From: Gimesia fumaroli
GTDB taxonomy: Bacteria > Planctomycetota > Planctomycetia > Planctomycetales > Planctomycetaceae
Length of the DNA: 64,000 bases
NCBI RefSeq assembly: GCF_007754425.1
Contig: NZ_CP037452.1
Location: 2,703,164 to 2,767,163 of the forward strand
Reading direction: 5' to 3'
The position numbers and the translations under genes are program-made. Shown here piece by piece: positions 9,981 to 18,727 of this stretch (its first letter is position 1; each line of letters opens with the position of its first letter). Below the pieces are notes generated by a model. The model saw only the letters and a program-made list of their open reading frames with translations, was not told the DNA's origin and searched no databases.

Positions 9981-12900
9981 ATGTCAAACCAACCCACTTA
10001 TACTGATCAACAGGCGGCTGCCATCAGCACGCGTGATGTTTCAATTGCGCTGTCTGCAGGAGCCGGTTGTGGCAAAACTTTTGTGCTGACACAACGGTTT
10101 CTGAAACTGATCGAACCGGGTGCGCCCGCTGATCGGCTGAGTCATATTGTGGCGATTACATTCACAGAGCGTGCTGCACGTGAAATGCGGGATCGAATCC
10201 GTGAGACTTGTCTTTCGCAACTGCGAAACTGCCCTGAGGATGAAGTGGCACATTGGCAGACCGTGATTCGCGGCCTGGATTCTGCGCGGATCAGTACAAT
10301 TCATTCGTTTTGCACATCGATTCTACGAAGTCATGCCGTGAGTGCTCGATTGGATCCCCATTTTGGATTATTAGAGCAGGGGACGAGTGACACATTCCTC
10401 AGAAAAGTCGTTCGCGAGGCGATTCACGAACTTTTAAAACAGGAAAACGCCGACGGTATGCAGATGGTGTACCGCTACGGTCTGGAAAAAACGTACGAGC
10501 TTCTGATTACGCTGGTGCCACAGCAGTTTCGAATTGAATTCGAGCAGTTCGTCGGCATGACCGTTGAACAACTGGCAGGGCGGATGCGCGAATACTGGGA
10601 GTCGACTTTTATTCCGTTGCAGTTGGCGGAAATTGCGAACGCGGAGAGTACGCAGTTTCTGGTCAACCTGATGTCTGCCCATGAGCCCACGCATCCTAAA
10701 ATGCGAGAACGATTTCAAGTGCTGCTCGGACGGCTTCCAGAACTGATTAACGGGTCAGCAAAACTGCGGGGAGAGTTATTAGAGACTTTGATCAGTCATG
10801 CCAAAGTGCAGGGGGCAGGGACAAAAAAAGACTGGGATGATGTGTCTGTTTATGAACAGATCAAAGACGGGTTTTCCACCTTACGGGGATCACTGGGGAA
10901 ACTTTATGAAAGTCTCAAGCCGGATCCTGCACAATTTCAAATGGCGGCGGAATATAGTCTGGTCGTTTTAAGAGTCACCGAGTTTGTGTCAAAATGCTAT
11001 CAACAGAGTAAAGCAGAAAAAGGGCTACTGGACTTCGATGACTTACTGTTACAGACTCGTGACCTGTTCCGCCGCGATCCAAATGCGCGCCAGAGAGCGG
11101 CTGCCGGGATTGAGTTTTTGATGGTGGATGAGTTTCAGGATACCGATCCGGTGCAGAGCGAAATTGTGCGTTCACTGTGTGGTAAGGAACTGTTGACCGG
11201 TAAACTCTTTTTAGTAGGTGATGCGAAGCAGTCGATTTATCGTTTCCGTCGGGCTGATCCGGAAGTCTTTCATCAACTGCGCATGGAAATTCCGGAAGCG
11301 GGACGGCTACCGCTGAGCACGAATTTTCGCAGTCAACCGGCGATCTTAAATTTTACGAACTGCCTGTTTTCCTCGGCGATGGAACACTATTACGAGCCCC
11401 TAACGCCCTTTGATCCGGAACAGCATTCGCCGACGCCGGGGATCGAATTTCTATTTGCCTCTCCGGACGATCCGGATCTGAAAGGGGCGGATGCAGTGCG
11501 GGAGACCGAAGCGGAATGGATCGCGGCTCGAATTCGTCAATTACTGGAGGATGAAACGCCACGGATCTGGTCGAAAAATACGCAGACGGGTGAACGTGAA
11601 TTGCGGCGGGTTGAACCGGGGGATATTTGCATTCTGTTTCGTTCTCTCTCAAGCGTCAGCATTTATGAAAAGGCGTTACAACAGCGGAATCTGGATTATT
11701 ATCTGGTCGGTGGGCGCGCCTTTTATGCTCAACAGGAAATCTATGACCTGAGTAATCTGTGCCAGTATCTGGATAATCCTGATGATGAATTGAGCCTGTT
11801 GGGCGTCTTACGTTCGCCTTTTTTCAGCCTGTCGGATGACACCATTTATTCGATTGTTCGTAATGCAGAGACACTCTCAAAGGCGATGCGGGAGATGCCT
11901 GCTGACGACGATCTGCAGCCGCGGCAGAAACGACAGGTTCTGTATGCACAGCGCGTGTTAGCAGAACTACGTTCGAAAAAGGACCGGCTGTCACTGGTTG
12001 AACTATTGAATCTGGCGCTGGAACGAACGGGCTATGATGCGGCGCTGTTGAATGAGTTTCTGGGCGATCGCAAGATTGCGAACCTGCGCAAACTGATTGA
12101 AATGGCCCGCAATTTTGAGTCATCAGGGTTGTTTACTCTGAAGGACTTTGTGCAGAGGATCAGAGATTCGATTCTGGAAGAAAGTAAAGAAGAACTGGCG
12201 GCGACGCTGCCGGAAACGAGTGATGTGATTCGCTTGATGACGATTCACCAGTCAAAAGGGCTCGAGTTTCCGGTTGTGATCGTGGCGGACCTGGATCGGA
12301 AATCTCAAGGTGCCTCGAAAGATCCGTTTTTGCATCCCGAATGGGGGGCTTTGTTGCCTTTACCTGCGGTGAAGGGGACTGTGCCGGAAAATTATGCGTT
12401 CCATATGCACCGTGTTTTGGAACAGCGGGCCGACGAAGAGGAAACCGTGCGGCTGTTGTATGTCGCCGTTACGCGTGCCGCCGATTATTTGATACTTTCG
12501 GCAGGATTACCTTACAGTCAAAAGTTTCAGTCACCCTGGATGAAACTTCTGGCACGCCATTTCGAATTGTCCACCGGGGCGCCTGCCGTTGATCCTTACC
12601 TGGGGCGGCTTTCACTGGGGGCAATTCCCGCTGATCAGATTCCTGAGATTCGTGTGCATCATCAGAAACCCGAGCCTGTCACGAAGGCAGCGAAGAAACA
12701 GAAAACTTTGAAGCCGAGTCAGTTTTTTGAAGCATTGGAGCAGGGAACGCCGTCAGCATTCCCGATGTCTTTTGGGGAAATTCCTCCGCAACGCGCGGAG
12801 CGGACGCATGTCAGTGTCTCTTCTCTGGAAGTCATTGACGCTGAATTACAACAGTTCCCGATTCATTTTCAGGAGCCAGTAGCAGGTGCCGTGTCTTTGA

Positions 12901-13505
12901 CGTCCGACGAAGCGACACTACTCGGAACACTAACGCATGAAGTCATCGAACGTCTGGATCCACAGCAGCCTGATCAGGCTGCCCGGATTGTGGAGTCTGT
13001 TCTGCTCGAGCAACCGCAACCGATTCAGGAGAAACTTCAGCCTTTGATCACGCAACAAATCTCCGCCTGGTATGAGTCTGATTTGTGTCAAATGCTGCAG
13101 ACTGCCCGGGTGCACTATCGGGAACTTGATTTTCTGTTACATTGGCCAGACCCGAATTCAGGAGGGGGCAGCGATCCAATAACGGTTACCGGGACAATCG
13201 ATGCGATTCTGCAGACAGAGGAGGGGCGATGGGTCGTACTAGATTACAAAACCGGTTCCCGCCTTGCTCAAATGACAGAAGAACAGCTCATTGAAGAGTA
13301 TGAATTTCAGCTGGGAGTGTATACACTGGCGGTGGAGCAACTCATTGGCGGTCAGCCGGAATCGGTCGGTCTGGCTATGGTGCATGATACTATCCGTTTT
13401 GTAGAATTCGATTTGAATCCGAAGCGACTTGATGAAGTTGCCGAGAGACTGTCTCAGGCGGTTTCCCATTTGAATCAACTTATGCCAGCGACAGAAAGTC
13501 GTTAA
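9981..13505 (+). CDS. addA: AddA-like UvrD-family helicase/nuclease
   Basis: ATP-dependent helicase with nuclease domain, partner of AddB in break repair and RecA loading. Superfamily 1 motifs are intact: Walker A SAGAGCGKT (residues 25-33), ITFTERAAREMRDRI, ISTIHSFC, the DEFQDTDPVQ Walker B, VGDAKQSIYRFRRAD, MTIHQSKGLEFP and LLYVAVTRA. The C-terminal nuclease has GTLTHEVIERLD and the catalytic GTIDAIL...WVVLDYKTG. At 1174 residues it is of normal AddA size. The start is ATG 9981; a TTG one codon earlier is less likely. It follows addB by 9 nt and is followed by the methyltransferase gene after 8 nt, suggesting a three-gene transcript. Confidence 0.93.
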   Translation: MSNQPTYTDQQAAAISTRDVSIALSAGAGCGKTFVLTQRFLKLIEPGAPADRLSHIVAITFTERAAREMRDRIRETCLSQLRNCPEDEVAHWQTVIRGLDSARISTIHSFCTSILRSHAVSARLDPHFGLLEQGTSDTFLRKVVREAIHELLKQENADGMQMVYRYGLEKTYELLITLVPQQFRIEFEQFVGMTVEQLAGRMREYWESTFIPLQLAEIANAESTQFLVNLMSAHEPTHPKMRERFQVLLGRLPELINGSAKLRGELLETLISHAKVQGAGTKKDWDDVSVYEQIKDGFSTLRGSLGKLYESLKPDPAQFQMAAEYSLVVLRVTEFVSKCYQQSKAEKGLLDFDDLLLQTRDLFRRDPNARQRAAAGIEFLMVDEFQDTDPVQSEIVRSLCGKELLTGKLFLVGDAKQSIYRFRRADPEVFHQLRMEIPEAGRLPLSTNFRSQPAILNFTNCLFSSAMEHYYEPLTPFDPEQHSPTPGIEFLFASPDDPDLKGADAVRETEAEWIAARIRQLLEDETPRIWSKNTQTGERELRRVEPGDICILFRSLSSVSIYEKALQQRNLDYYLVGGRAFYAQQEIYDLSNLCQYLDNPDDELSLLGVLRSPFFSLSDDTIYSIVRNAETLSKAMREMPADDDLQPRQKRQVLYAQRVLAELRSKKDRLSLVELLNLALERTGYDAALLNEFLGDRKIANLRKLIEMARNFESSGLFTLKDFVQRIRDSILEESKEELAATLPETSDVIRLMTIHQSKGLEFPVVIVADLDRKSQGASKDPFLHPEWGALLPLPAVKGTVPENYAFHMHRVLEQRADEEETVRLLYVAVTRAADYLILSAGLPYSQKFQSPWMKLLARHFELSTGAPAVDPYLGRLSLGAIPADQIPEIRVHHQKPEPVTKAAKKQKTLKPSQFFEALEQGTPSAFPMSFGEIPPQRAERTHVSVSSLEVIDAELQQFPIHFQEPVAGAVSLTSDEATLLGTLTHEVIERLDPQQPDQAARIVESVLLEQPQPIQEKLQPLITQQISAWYESDLCQMLQTARVHYRELDFLLHWPDPNSGGGSDPITVTGTIDAILQTEEGRWVVLDYKTGSRLAQMTEEQLIEEYEFQLGVYTLAVEQLIGGQPESVGLAMVHDTIRFVEFDLNPKRLDEVAERLSQAVSHLNQLMPATESR

Positions 13506-13513
13506 CCAGTCCC

Positions 13514-14686
13514 ATGTCCAGCGAGTCACATTCCGAGCTTGATTGCTTTCGTCAACTGCATAATGCTCCTGAAATCTTTGAACTGATCCAACAGCATTCC
13601 GGATCCGAATTCCAGTTACAGAAACAGTTACGGGAAACCTATTCTCAGGATCTGGTGCGGGCGGCGTTAACGTTATTCGAACTTCGGATACGAGGACGGG
13701 CCAAGTTTTCTAAAGCAGACCAGATGTGGTTTGACCGTAAAAGTCTGGAACAGGCGACCCCCGAACTGGTTTCACAGCACAAAGCAGCCCGCTTTTCCGG
13801 AACCGTTTATGATTTTTGTTGTGGCATGGGAGGCGATCTGATCGCGCTGGCAAAACATGCGCATGTGACGGGCGTTGATCTGGAGCCTGTGTTGTGCCAA
13901 TTTGCACATTGGAATAGCGACGTTTACGGCGTGTCGGATTCAGTGAGTGTGATCAATTCTCGCCTGGAAGAAATTCGGGATCGCGAGGGACGATTGCACA
14001 TAGACCCGGATCGGCGGCCGCATTCCGGGGGGAAAGTGATTCGGATTGAGGATTATCTGCCTGGACTGGAGACACTGTTGGAGTTGATTGAACAGTTTCA
14101 AGGCGGTGCAATCAAGCTCAGTCCTGCCAGTAATTTTGCAGGTAAATTTCCTGGCACCGAGGTAGAACTGATCAGTCTGAATGGAGAATGTAAAGAAGCA
14201 ACGATCTGGTTTGGTGACCTGGCAGGGGACCAGGAATATCGGGCGACGGCCATTTCAAAAACGGGCGAAGTTGACAGTATCGCCGGTCATCCGATGGATG
14301 CCTTTGTGGATCTCACAGAGCCCGGGGCATATGTTTATGATCCCGACCCGGCGGTGGTCCGTTCCGGTTTACTCGATGTGGCAGCAGATCAGTATGGAGT
14401 AAGCCGCCTGGATCCTGAAGAAGAATATCTGACATCTACCGAAGCAGTAGAGTCTCCTTTTTTCAGACGATTTCGTGTTCTGGATGACTTACCCAACAAT
14501 GACCGGGATTTGAAAAAATATTTTCGGTCTGCCGATTTTGGGCAACTGGAAATCAAGTGCCGCCGCATTCCGGTGTCGATTGAAGCATTACGCCGCAAAC
14601 TGTCATTGAAAGGGAATGCGGCGGGAGTGTTGATTATTGCCCGTTTACAGGGAAAATCGCGGGCGCTGATTTGCGAACGCGAATAG
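13514..14686 (+). CDS. Class I SAM methyltransferase with THUMP-like C-terminal domain
   Basis: Predicted S-adenosylmethionine-dependent methyltransferase of 390 residues. The Rossmann SAM site is VYDFCCGMGGDLIALAKHA (about residues 95-113), followed by the acidic VTGVDLEPVL and a catalytic-type DPDRRP motif. The C-terminal half (GAYVYDPDPAVVRSGLL, FRVLDDLP, IKCRRIPV) matches the THUMP-like family associated with these enzymes, which suggests an RNA substrate. The true substrate is unknown. It starts 8 nt after addA, so probably shares its transcript, and ends at a hairpin terminator shared with the convergent gene. Confidence 0.85.
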   Translation: MSSESHSELDCFRQLHNAPEIFELIQQHSGSEFQLQKQLRETYSQDLVRAALTLFELRIRGRAKFSKADQMWFDRKSLEQATPELVSQHKAARFSGTVYDFCCGMGGDLIALAKHAHVTGVDLEPVLCQFAHWNSDVYGVSDSVSVINSRLEEIRDREGRLHIDPDRRPHSGGKVIRIEDYLPGLETLLELIEQFQGGAIKLSPASNFAGKFPGTEVELISLNGECKEATIWFGDLAGDQEYRATAISKTGEVDSIAGHPMDAFVDLTEPGAYVYDPDPAVVRSGLLDVAADQYGVSRLDPEEEYLTSTEAVESPFFRRFRVLDDLPNNDRDLKKYFRSADFGQLEIKCRRIPVSIEALRRKLSLKGNAAGVLIIARLQGKSRALICERE

Positions 14687-14699
14687 TTTCACAGGGTGT

Positions 14700-14735
14700 A
14701 AAAAAACGAGAGCCTGCCAGAGGCTCCCGTTTTAT
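14700..14735. terminator. Bidirectional intrinsic terminator
   Basis: An inverted repeat lies between two convergent genes. Its core is GAGCCT (14710-14715) pairing with AGGCTC (14721-14726) around the loop GCCAG, extended by AACG/CGTT outside one mismatch. It is flanked by seven A on the left (a T7 tract for the minus-strand transcript) and TTTTA on the right. The tract is stronger for the minus-strand gene. Confidence 0.8.
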
Positions 14736-14763
14736 ATTGATTTCATTCAACTCATCAATGGGT

Positions 14764-15318
14764 TTACTGTGCCTGACGGAACTGGAAGCGGTCCATCGGT
14801 AGCAGTTGTTGTGGTGCTGAGGGTGCATTATTAAACACGAAAGAGAATGCATAGCAGACCACCATTCCAGAAGTCATTTCTGCGACATACAATCCGCCTT
14901 CCGCAAACTGGGCACGTCCCTGAGCAGGCAAATTGACATTCCCTGATACAATGACGTAATGAGGTTTTGCAGTCGGGTCAACGTTGAAGTCAGCAGCCAG
15001 ATTTCGAAAATAAGCGTGTGTGAACTTACCCGTTCGTGAGTTCAGGACCGCTCCCTGCAGACGTCCTGTCAGGAAGTCAAGCACGAACACCCCTTCTGCG
15101 TTTCCATTTTTAGTCGGAACGGTTGTAATGGCGAAGCGATCTCCGTCGCGGTCGGTCGCCACGGCGAAGGCTGGTTCGTGTGGCCAGAAATAGGATAAAC
15201 ACATGCCGCAAATGATGCCGACTGCCAGCCATAGGAATCGGCGTTCCCCAATTCGATTTTTCACTACAAATGCCTCCCGGTGTTGTTCTGTTTTCAGGCG
15301 GAGTGCTTTATTGGTCAC
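14764..15318 (-). CDS. Planctomycete membrane-anchored hypothetical protein
   Basis: Protein of 184 residues with one N-terminal transmembrane helix (about 28-48, FLWLAVGIICGMCLSYFW). It is followed by an extracytoplasmic beta-type domain (AVATDRDGDRFAITTVP, VFVLDFLTGRLQGAVLN, HYVIVSGNVNLP, LYVAEMTSGMVVCYAFSF). The pattern of short strands after the helix is one I associate with conserved planctomycete proteins without assigned function. It ends at the shared terminator. The start at 15318 is ATG; no strong ribosome site was identified. Confidence 0.7.
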   Translation of the reverse strand: MTNKALRLKTEQHREAFVVKNRIGERRFLWLAVGIICGMCLSYFWPHEPAFAVATDRDGDRFAITTVPTKNGNAEGVFVLDFLTGRLQGAVLNSRTGKFTHAYFRNLAADFNVDPTAKPHYVIVSGNVNLPAQGRAQFAEGGLYVAEMTSGMVVCYAFSFVFNNAPSAPQQLLPMDRFQFRQAQ

Positions 15319-15634
15319 TCAACCGCGGAATTGAACTTTGAAAATGTTGAAACTGGAATAGCTCTCCTGTGAGAGATCCACTTAACTATTGTACCTAAGA
15401 ATAAAATTCCTCGCCAGAGTTGTTTGCTGGCAAAAACGGAAAGCGGGAGTCCTGGAAAAGGCCTGTTCCTTGCTCCCGATATTTGCCGTTGGTTGTAATT
15501 CCGATCGTGCAAAAGTATGCTGCTTTGTAAGGAACAGTCTTCAGGACTGGTCAGATTCAACATCTCGCTGCTCAACTCTAACTCGTCTCGTGGTACGGGT
15601 ATAGAATGAATCAACAAGAGGAAGGAAGTCAACA
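15319..15634. other. Divergent intergenic region
   Basis: This holds the upstream regions of two divergent genes. A 6-bp inverted repeat CGGGAG (15444-15449)/CTCCCG (15473-15478) is visible; I cannot identify promoters with confidence. A minus-strand open frame here has no family signature and I do not call it. Confidence 0.5.
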
Positions 15635-16834
15635 ATGGAAACAATGAACGGTCAACTCAATCGTAAATTGCGGATGGCACTGGTAGGTGGGGGACAGGGG
15701 TCGTTTATCGGTCGGGTGCATTCCATTGCCGCCTGCCTGGATAATCGGGCCGAGTTGGTGGCAGGGGCTCTGTCGTCCAATCCCGAAAAAGCAAAAGCAT
15801 CAGCGCCCGCTTATGATATTAAGCCAGACCGGGCCTATGGTTCCATTGAAGAACTGGTCGAAAAAGAATCAGCGCTTCCAGAGGATCAGCGGATTGATTT
15901 TGTCAGCATTGCGACGCCCAATTTCACCCATTTTCCGATTGCGAAGACGGCTGTGGAAGCCGGGTTCAATGTGATCTGTGATAAGCCCATGACCTTTGAC
16001 CTGGCACAGGCCGAAGAATTGAAAACACTCGTCGAGAAATCAGGCGTGGTGTTTGCCGTCAGCCATAATTACACCGGGTATCCCCTGGTGCGGATGGCGC
16101 GAGAAATGATTCTGTCGGGAGAACTGGGTGAGATTCAGGCCGTTCGCTCCAATTATATTCAAGGCTGGTTGCGTTCTCGCCTGGAAGAGGAAGAGCAAAA
16201 ACAGGCTGCCTGGCGCACCGATCCTGCAAAATCGGGAGCCGCTGGTGCTTTTGGTGACATCGCCACACACGCTTATAATCTGGGCCGTTATATGACGGGA
16301 CTTTTGCCGGAAGAGATTTCGTGCAACTTGAAGATCTTCGCCCCCGGACGCCAGTTGGATGATTACGGTCATGCCGTAATTCGTTTTCAAAACGGCGCAT
16401 TGGGTACTGTCACCGCCAGCCAGATTTCACATGGTCGGGAAAATGATCTGTTTATCGAGATCGACGGTACCAAAGGCGCGCTGGCCTGGCGACAGGAAGA
16501 ACCGAATCAGATGGTGATCCGTCGCAACGGGCAACCGCATTCGATCTATACACGCGATCCGAATGCGCCGTTTATGAATGAGATGGGAGCGGCTGCCTGC
16601 CGATTGCCTGCAGGACATCCGGAAGCCTTCTATGAAGCGTTTGCCAATATTTACCGCGGAGCATATGACGCGATGATCAGCCGGATAACCGGACAGCCCT
16701 TCGAATCCAAAAATACGATCTACCCTAATGTGTACGATGGGGTGGAAGGGATGTTCTTTATTCAGCAGTCGGTTGCCAGTAGTCATGAAAATGGTGCCTG
16801 GCTGCCGTTTCAGTGTGATAGCGCTCGCAGCTAG
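15635..16834 (+). CDS. Gfo/Idh/MocA family NAD(P)-dependent oxidoreductase
   Basis: A sugar or cyclitol dehydrogenase-type enzyme. The N-terminal Rossmann fold has MALVGGGQGSFIGRVHSIA, then VSIATPNFTHFPIAKTAVEAG and the family signature CDKPMT, whose Lys is catalytic. The C-terminal alpha/beta domain has GDIATHAYNLGRYMTG with the His expected in active members, and FQNGALGTVTASQ. The GGGQGSFIG variant with an extra residue after the dinucleotide loop is common in planctomycete members. The start at 15635 is preceded by AGGAAGG, a strong ribosome site. The substrate cannot be predicted. Confidence 0.92.
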   Translation: METMNGQLNRKLRMALVGGGQGSFIGRVHSIAACLDNRAELVAGALSSNPEKAKASAPAYDIKPDRAYGSIEELVEKESALPEDQRIDFVSIATPNFTHFPIAKTAVEAGFNVICDKPMTFDLAQAEELKTLVEKSGVVFAVSHNYTGYPLVRMAREMILSGELGEIQAVRSNYIQGWLRSRLEEEEQKQAAWRTDPAKSGAAGAFGDIATHAYNLGRYMTGLLPEEISCNLKIFAPGRQLDDYGHAVIRFQNGALGTVTASQISHGRENDLFIEIDGTKGALAWRQEEPNQMVIRRNGQPHSIYTRDPNAPFMNEMGAAACRLPAGHPEAFYEAFANIYRGAYDAMISRITGQPFESKNTIYPNVYDGVEGMFFIQQSVASSHENGAWLPFQCDSARS

Positions 16835-16947
16835 AATTTGATTGAAAAGTGCTTTGATCAAGTCTGATACGTCTGCAATCTGAGAGGATGGATTGTGGTA
16901 GTTATTTTTACGTACTGTAATAAATAGAATCGGGAAGTTGGTGTTTC

Positions 16948-18519
16948 ATGAAGAACCTTCCACTGCATTATCAAATTTTAATTGCTTTGATCGCAGGGAC
17001 ACTTCTCGGTTTTGTTTTTAACCCTGGTGAAATTTCACTGGAAAAGCTGTCTTTGACGATCACTCCGTCAGATGGCGGTTTCCAGGTTTCACAGGAAAAC
17101 GGGGCGCAGGATAAGGAAGCGTATCAATTCGAAGATCGCGCGGAGTTACTCAAGCGGTATCCTGAATTGAAAGACCTGTTTGCCGAAGGAGAGCTTGAGA
17201 AACCGGTGACGCTGGAAGTCACCGGTCGTTCTATTCACATTGTCGATTCATTCAAGAAAGTCGAATTGACTTACACCCGGACTGTGAATGAGCAGAGCAC
17301 TGTGACTTCGTATTCTGCACCGAGCGGTGAAGCGCTGGTGAAAACCTATCCACAGTGGAAGGTCGATTACGAATTGTTTGGGCTCGGAATTTCTCAGAAA
17401 GTGATGGCGATCTCCAAGTGGGTCGGCGACTTATTTCTGCGGTTACTGAAAATGGTGACGATCCCTCTGATTGTGACCTCGTTGATTACTGGAATTGCCA
17501 GCCTGGGAAATGCGGCCCGATTCGGCGCCATGTTTTCCCGGACATTGCTGTATTATCTTTCGACCAGCCTGCTGGCGATTTTTACTGGAATTTTTGTGGT
17601 GAATCTGATCCGACCCGGGATCGGGGCTGTATTGCCTGGAGGCAATGGGTCTCTCTCTTCCGGGCAGGAATCAATCAGTTCCATTTTTCTGGAGATGATT
17701 GACCGCCTGGTTCCGACGAACATTATTCACTCGTTAGGCGAAGGGGAATTTCTTTCGATCATTTCTTTCAGTATGCTGACCGGGATCTTTATTCTGCTGG
17801 TGGGGGGGAAGCATGGTAAAGTCATGACGGACTTTTTCCAGGCCGGTTTCGAAGTCATGATGCGGATGACGATGTTTATCATCAGTCTGGCACCGATTGG
17901 CGTGCTGGCGTTTATGGTGTATGCCGTTTCGTCTCAGGGGATTGAGATTTTCAAAATACTGAGTTGGTACATGGCGGCTGTCTTTCTCGCGTTATTGATT
18001 CATGCGGTGGTAATTTTACCCTGTCTGCTGAAATTTGTCGCTCAGCGTTCGCCGCTGGAATTTGCCCGCGCCATGAGTCCGGCGTTGATGACAGCATTTT
18101 CGACCGCGTCATCCAATGGGACGCTGCCTTTGACAATGAGTTGTGTGGAAGAAAATGCGGAGATTTCCAACGAAGTCAGTTCGTTTGTACTTCCGTTGGG
18201 CGCGACGATCAATATGGATGGGACGGCGTTATATGAAGCAGTTGCCGTGCTGTTTATTGCACAAGCCTATACGGGAGAAGTGATGCCGCTTTCCCAGCAG
18301 CTTGTGGTGGCGATTACCGCTTTACTGGCGAGTATTGGTGCTGCCGGCATTCCGCACGCGGGTCTGGTGATGATGGCGATTGTCTTGCAGGCAGTGGGGC
18401 TACCGCTCGAGGCACAAGGAGTGATCATCGCTGTGGACCGGGTACTGGATATGTGCCGAACTTCTGTGAACGTCTGGAGTGACTCCTGTGGCTGTGCCGT
18501 CATTGAACGCTATCGCTAA
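16948..18519 (+). CDS. Dicarboxylate/amino acid:cation symporter (DAACS) with inserted domain
   Basis: A secondary transporter of the glutamate/dicarboxylate:cation family (GltP/DctA/SstT-like). The conserved core is present: FSTASSNGTLPLTM (HP1 Ser-rich tip), LPLGATINMDGTALYEAV (TM7 NMDGT motif), ASIGAAGIPHAGLVMM (HP2) and VDRVLDMCRTSVNVWSD (TM8 with the substrate-site Asp and Arg). The oddity is about 110 residues (27-136) between TM1 and the GDLFLRLLKM start of TM2, predicted outside the membrane and not found in typical members of about 420 residues. The substrate is probably an acidic or neutral amino acid or dicarboxylate. Single-gene unit. Confidence 0.92.
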   Translation: MKNLPLHYQILIALIAGTLLGFVFNPGEISLEKLSLTITPSDGGFQVSQENGAQDKEAYQFEDRAELLKRYPELKDLFAEGELEKPVTLEVTGRSIHIVDSFKKVELTYTRTVNEQSTVTSYSAPSGEALVKTYPQWKVDYELFGLGISQKVMAISKWVGDLFLRLLKMVTIPLIVTSLITGIASLGNAARFGAMFSRTLLYYLSTSLLAIFTGIFVVNLIRPGIGAVLPGGNGSLSSGQESISSIFLEMIDRLVPTNIIHSLGEGEFLSIISFSMLTGIFILLVGGKHGKVMTDFFQAGFEVMMRMTMFIISLAPIGVLAFMVYAVSSQGIEIFKILSWYMAAVFLALLIHAVVILPCLLKFVAQRSPLEFARAMSPALMTAFSTASSNGTLPLTMSCVEENAEISNEVSSFVLPLGATINMDGTALYEAVAVLFIAQAYTGEVMPLSQQLVVAITALLASIGAAGIPHAGLVMMAIVLQAVGLPLEAQGVIIAVDRVLDMCRTSVNVWSDSCGCAVIERYR

Positions 18520-18727
18520 GCAGTTGAGGTTCAAGTTGACCGGTGACAAGTTCACTGCAAGCTGCTAAAAACCAGAGTTGGTTGCGATTTCCTGAGAGAA
18601 AACCGATTCAACCGTCATAACCGGCCCCGGGAGTATTTTGCCAGCACCTGCCTGTCGATAGAAGAAAACAGAGCAATCCGCTCAGTTTCTCGCATATTTT
18701 GTATCGGCGCTTCTTGGATCAGGTGAA

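Noticed and set aside
15315-15644. Minus-strand open frame of 109 codons
   Set aside because: Covers the upstream region and start of the well-supported oxidoreductase gene; composition not protein-like.
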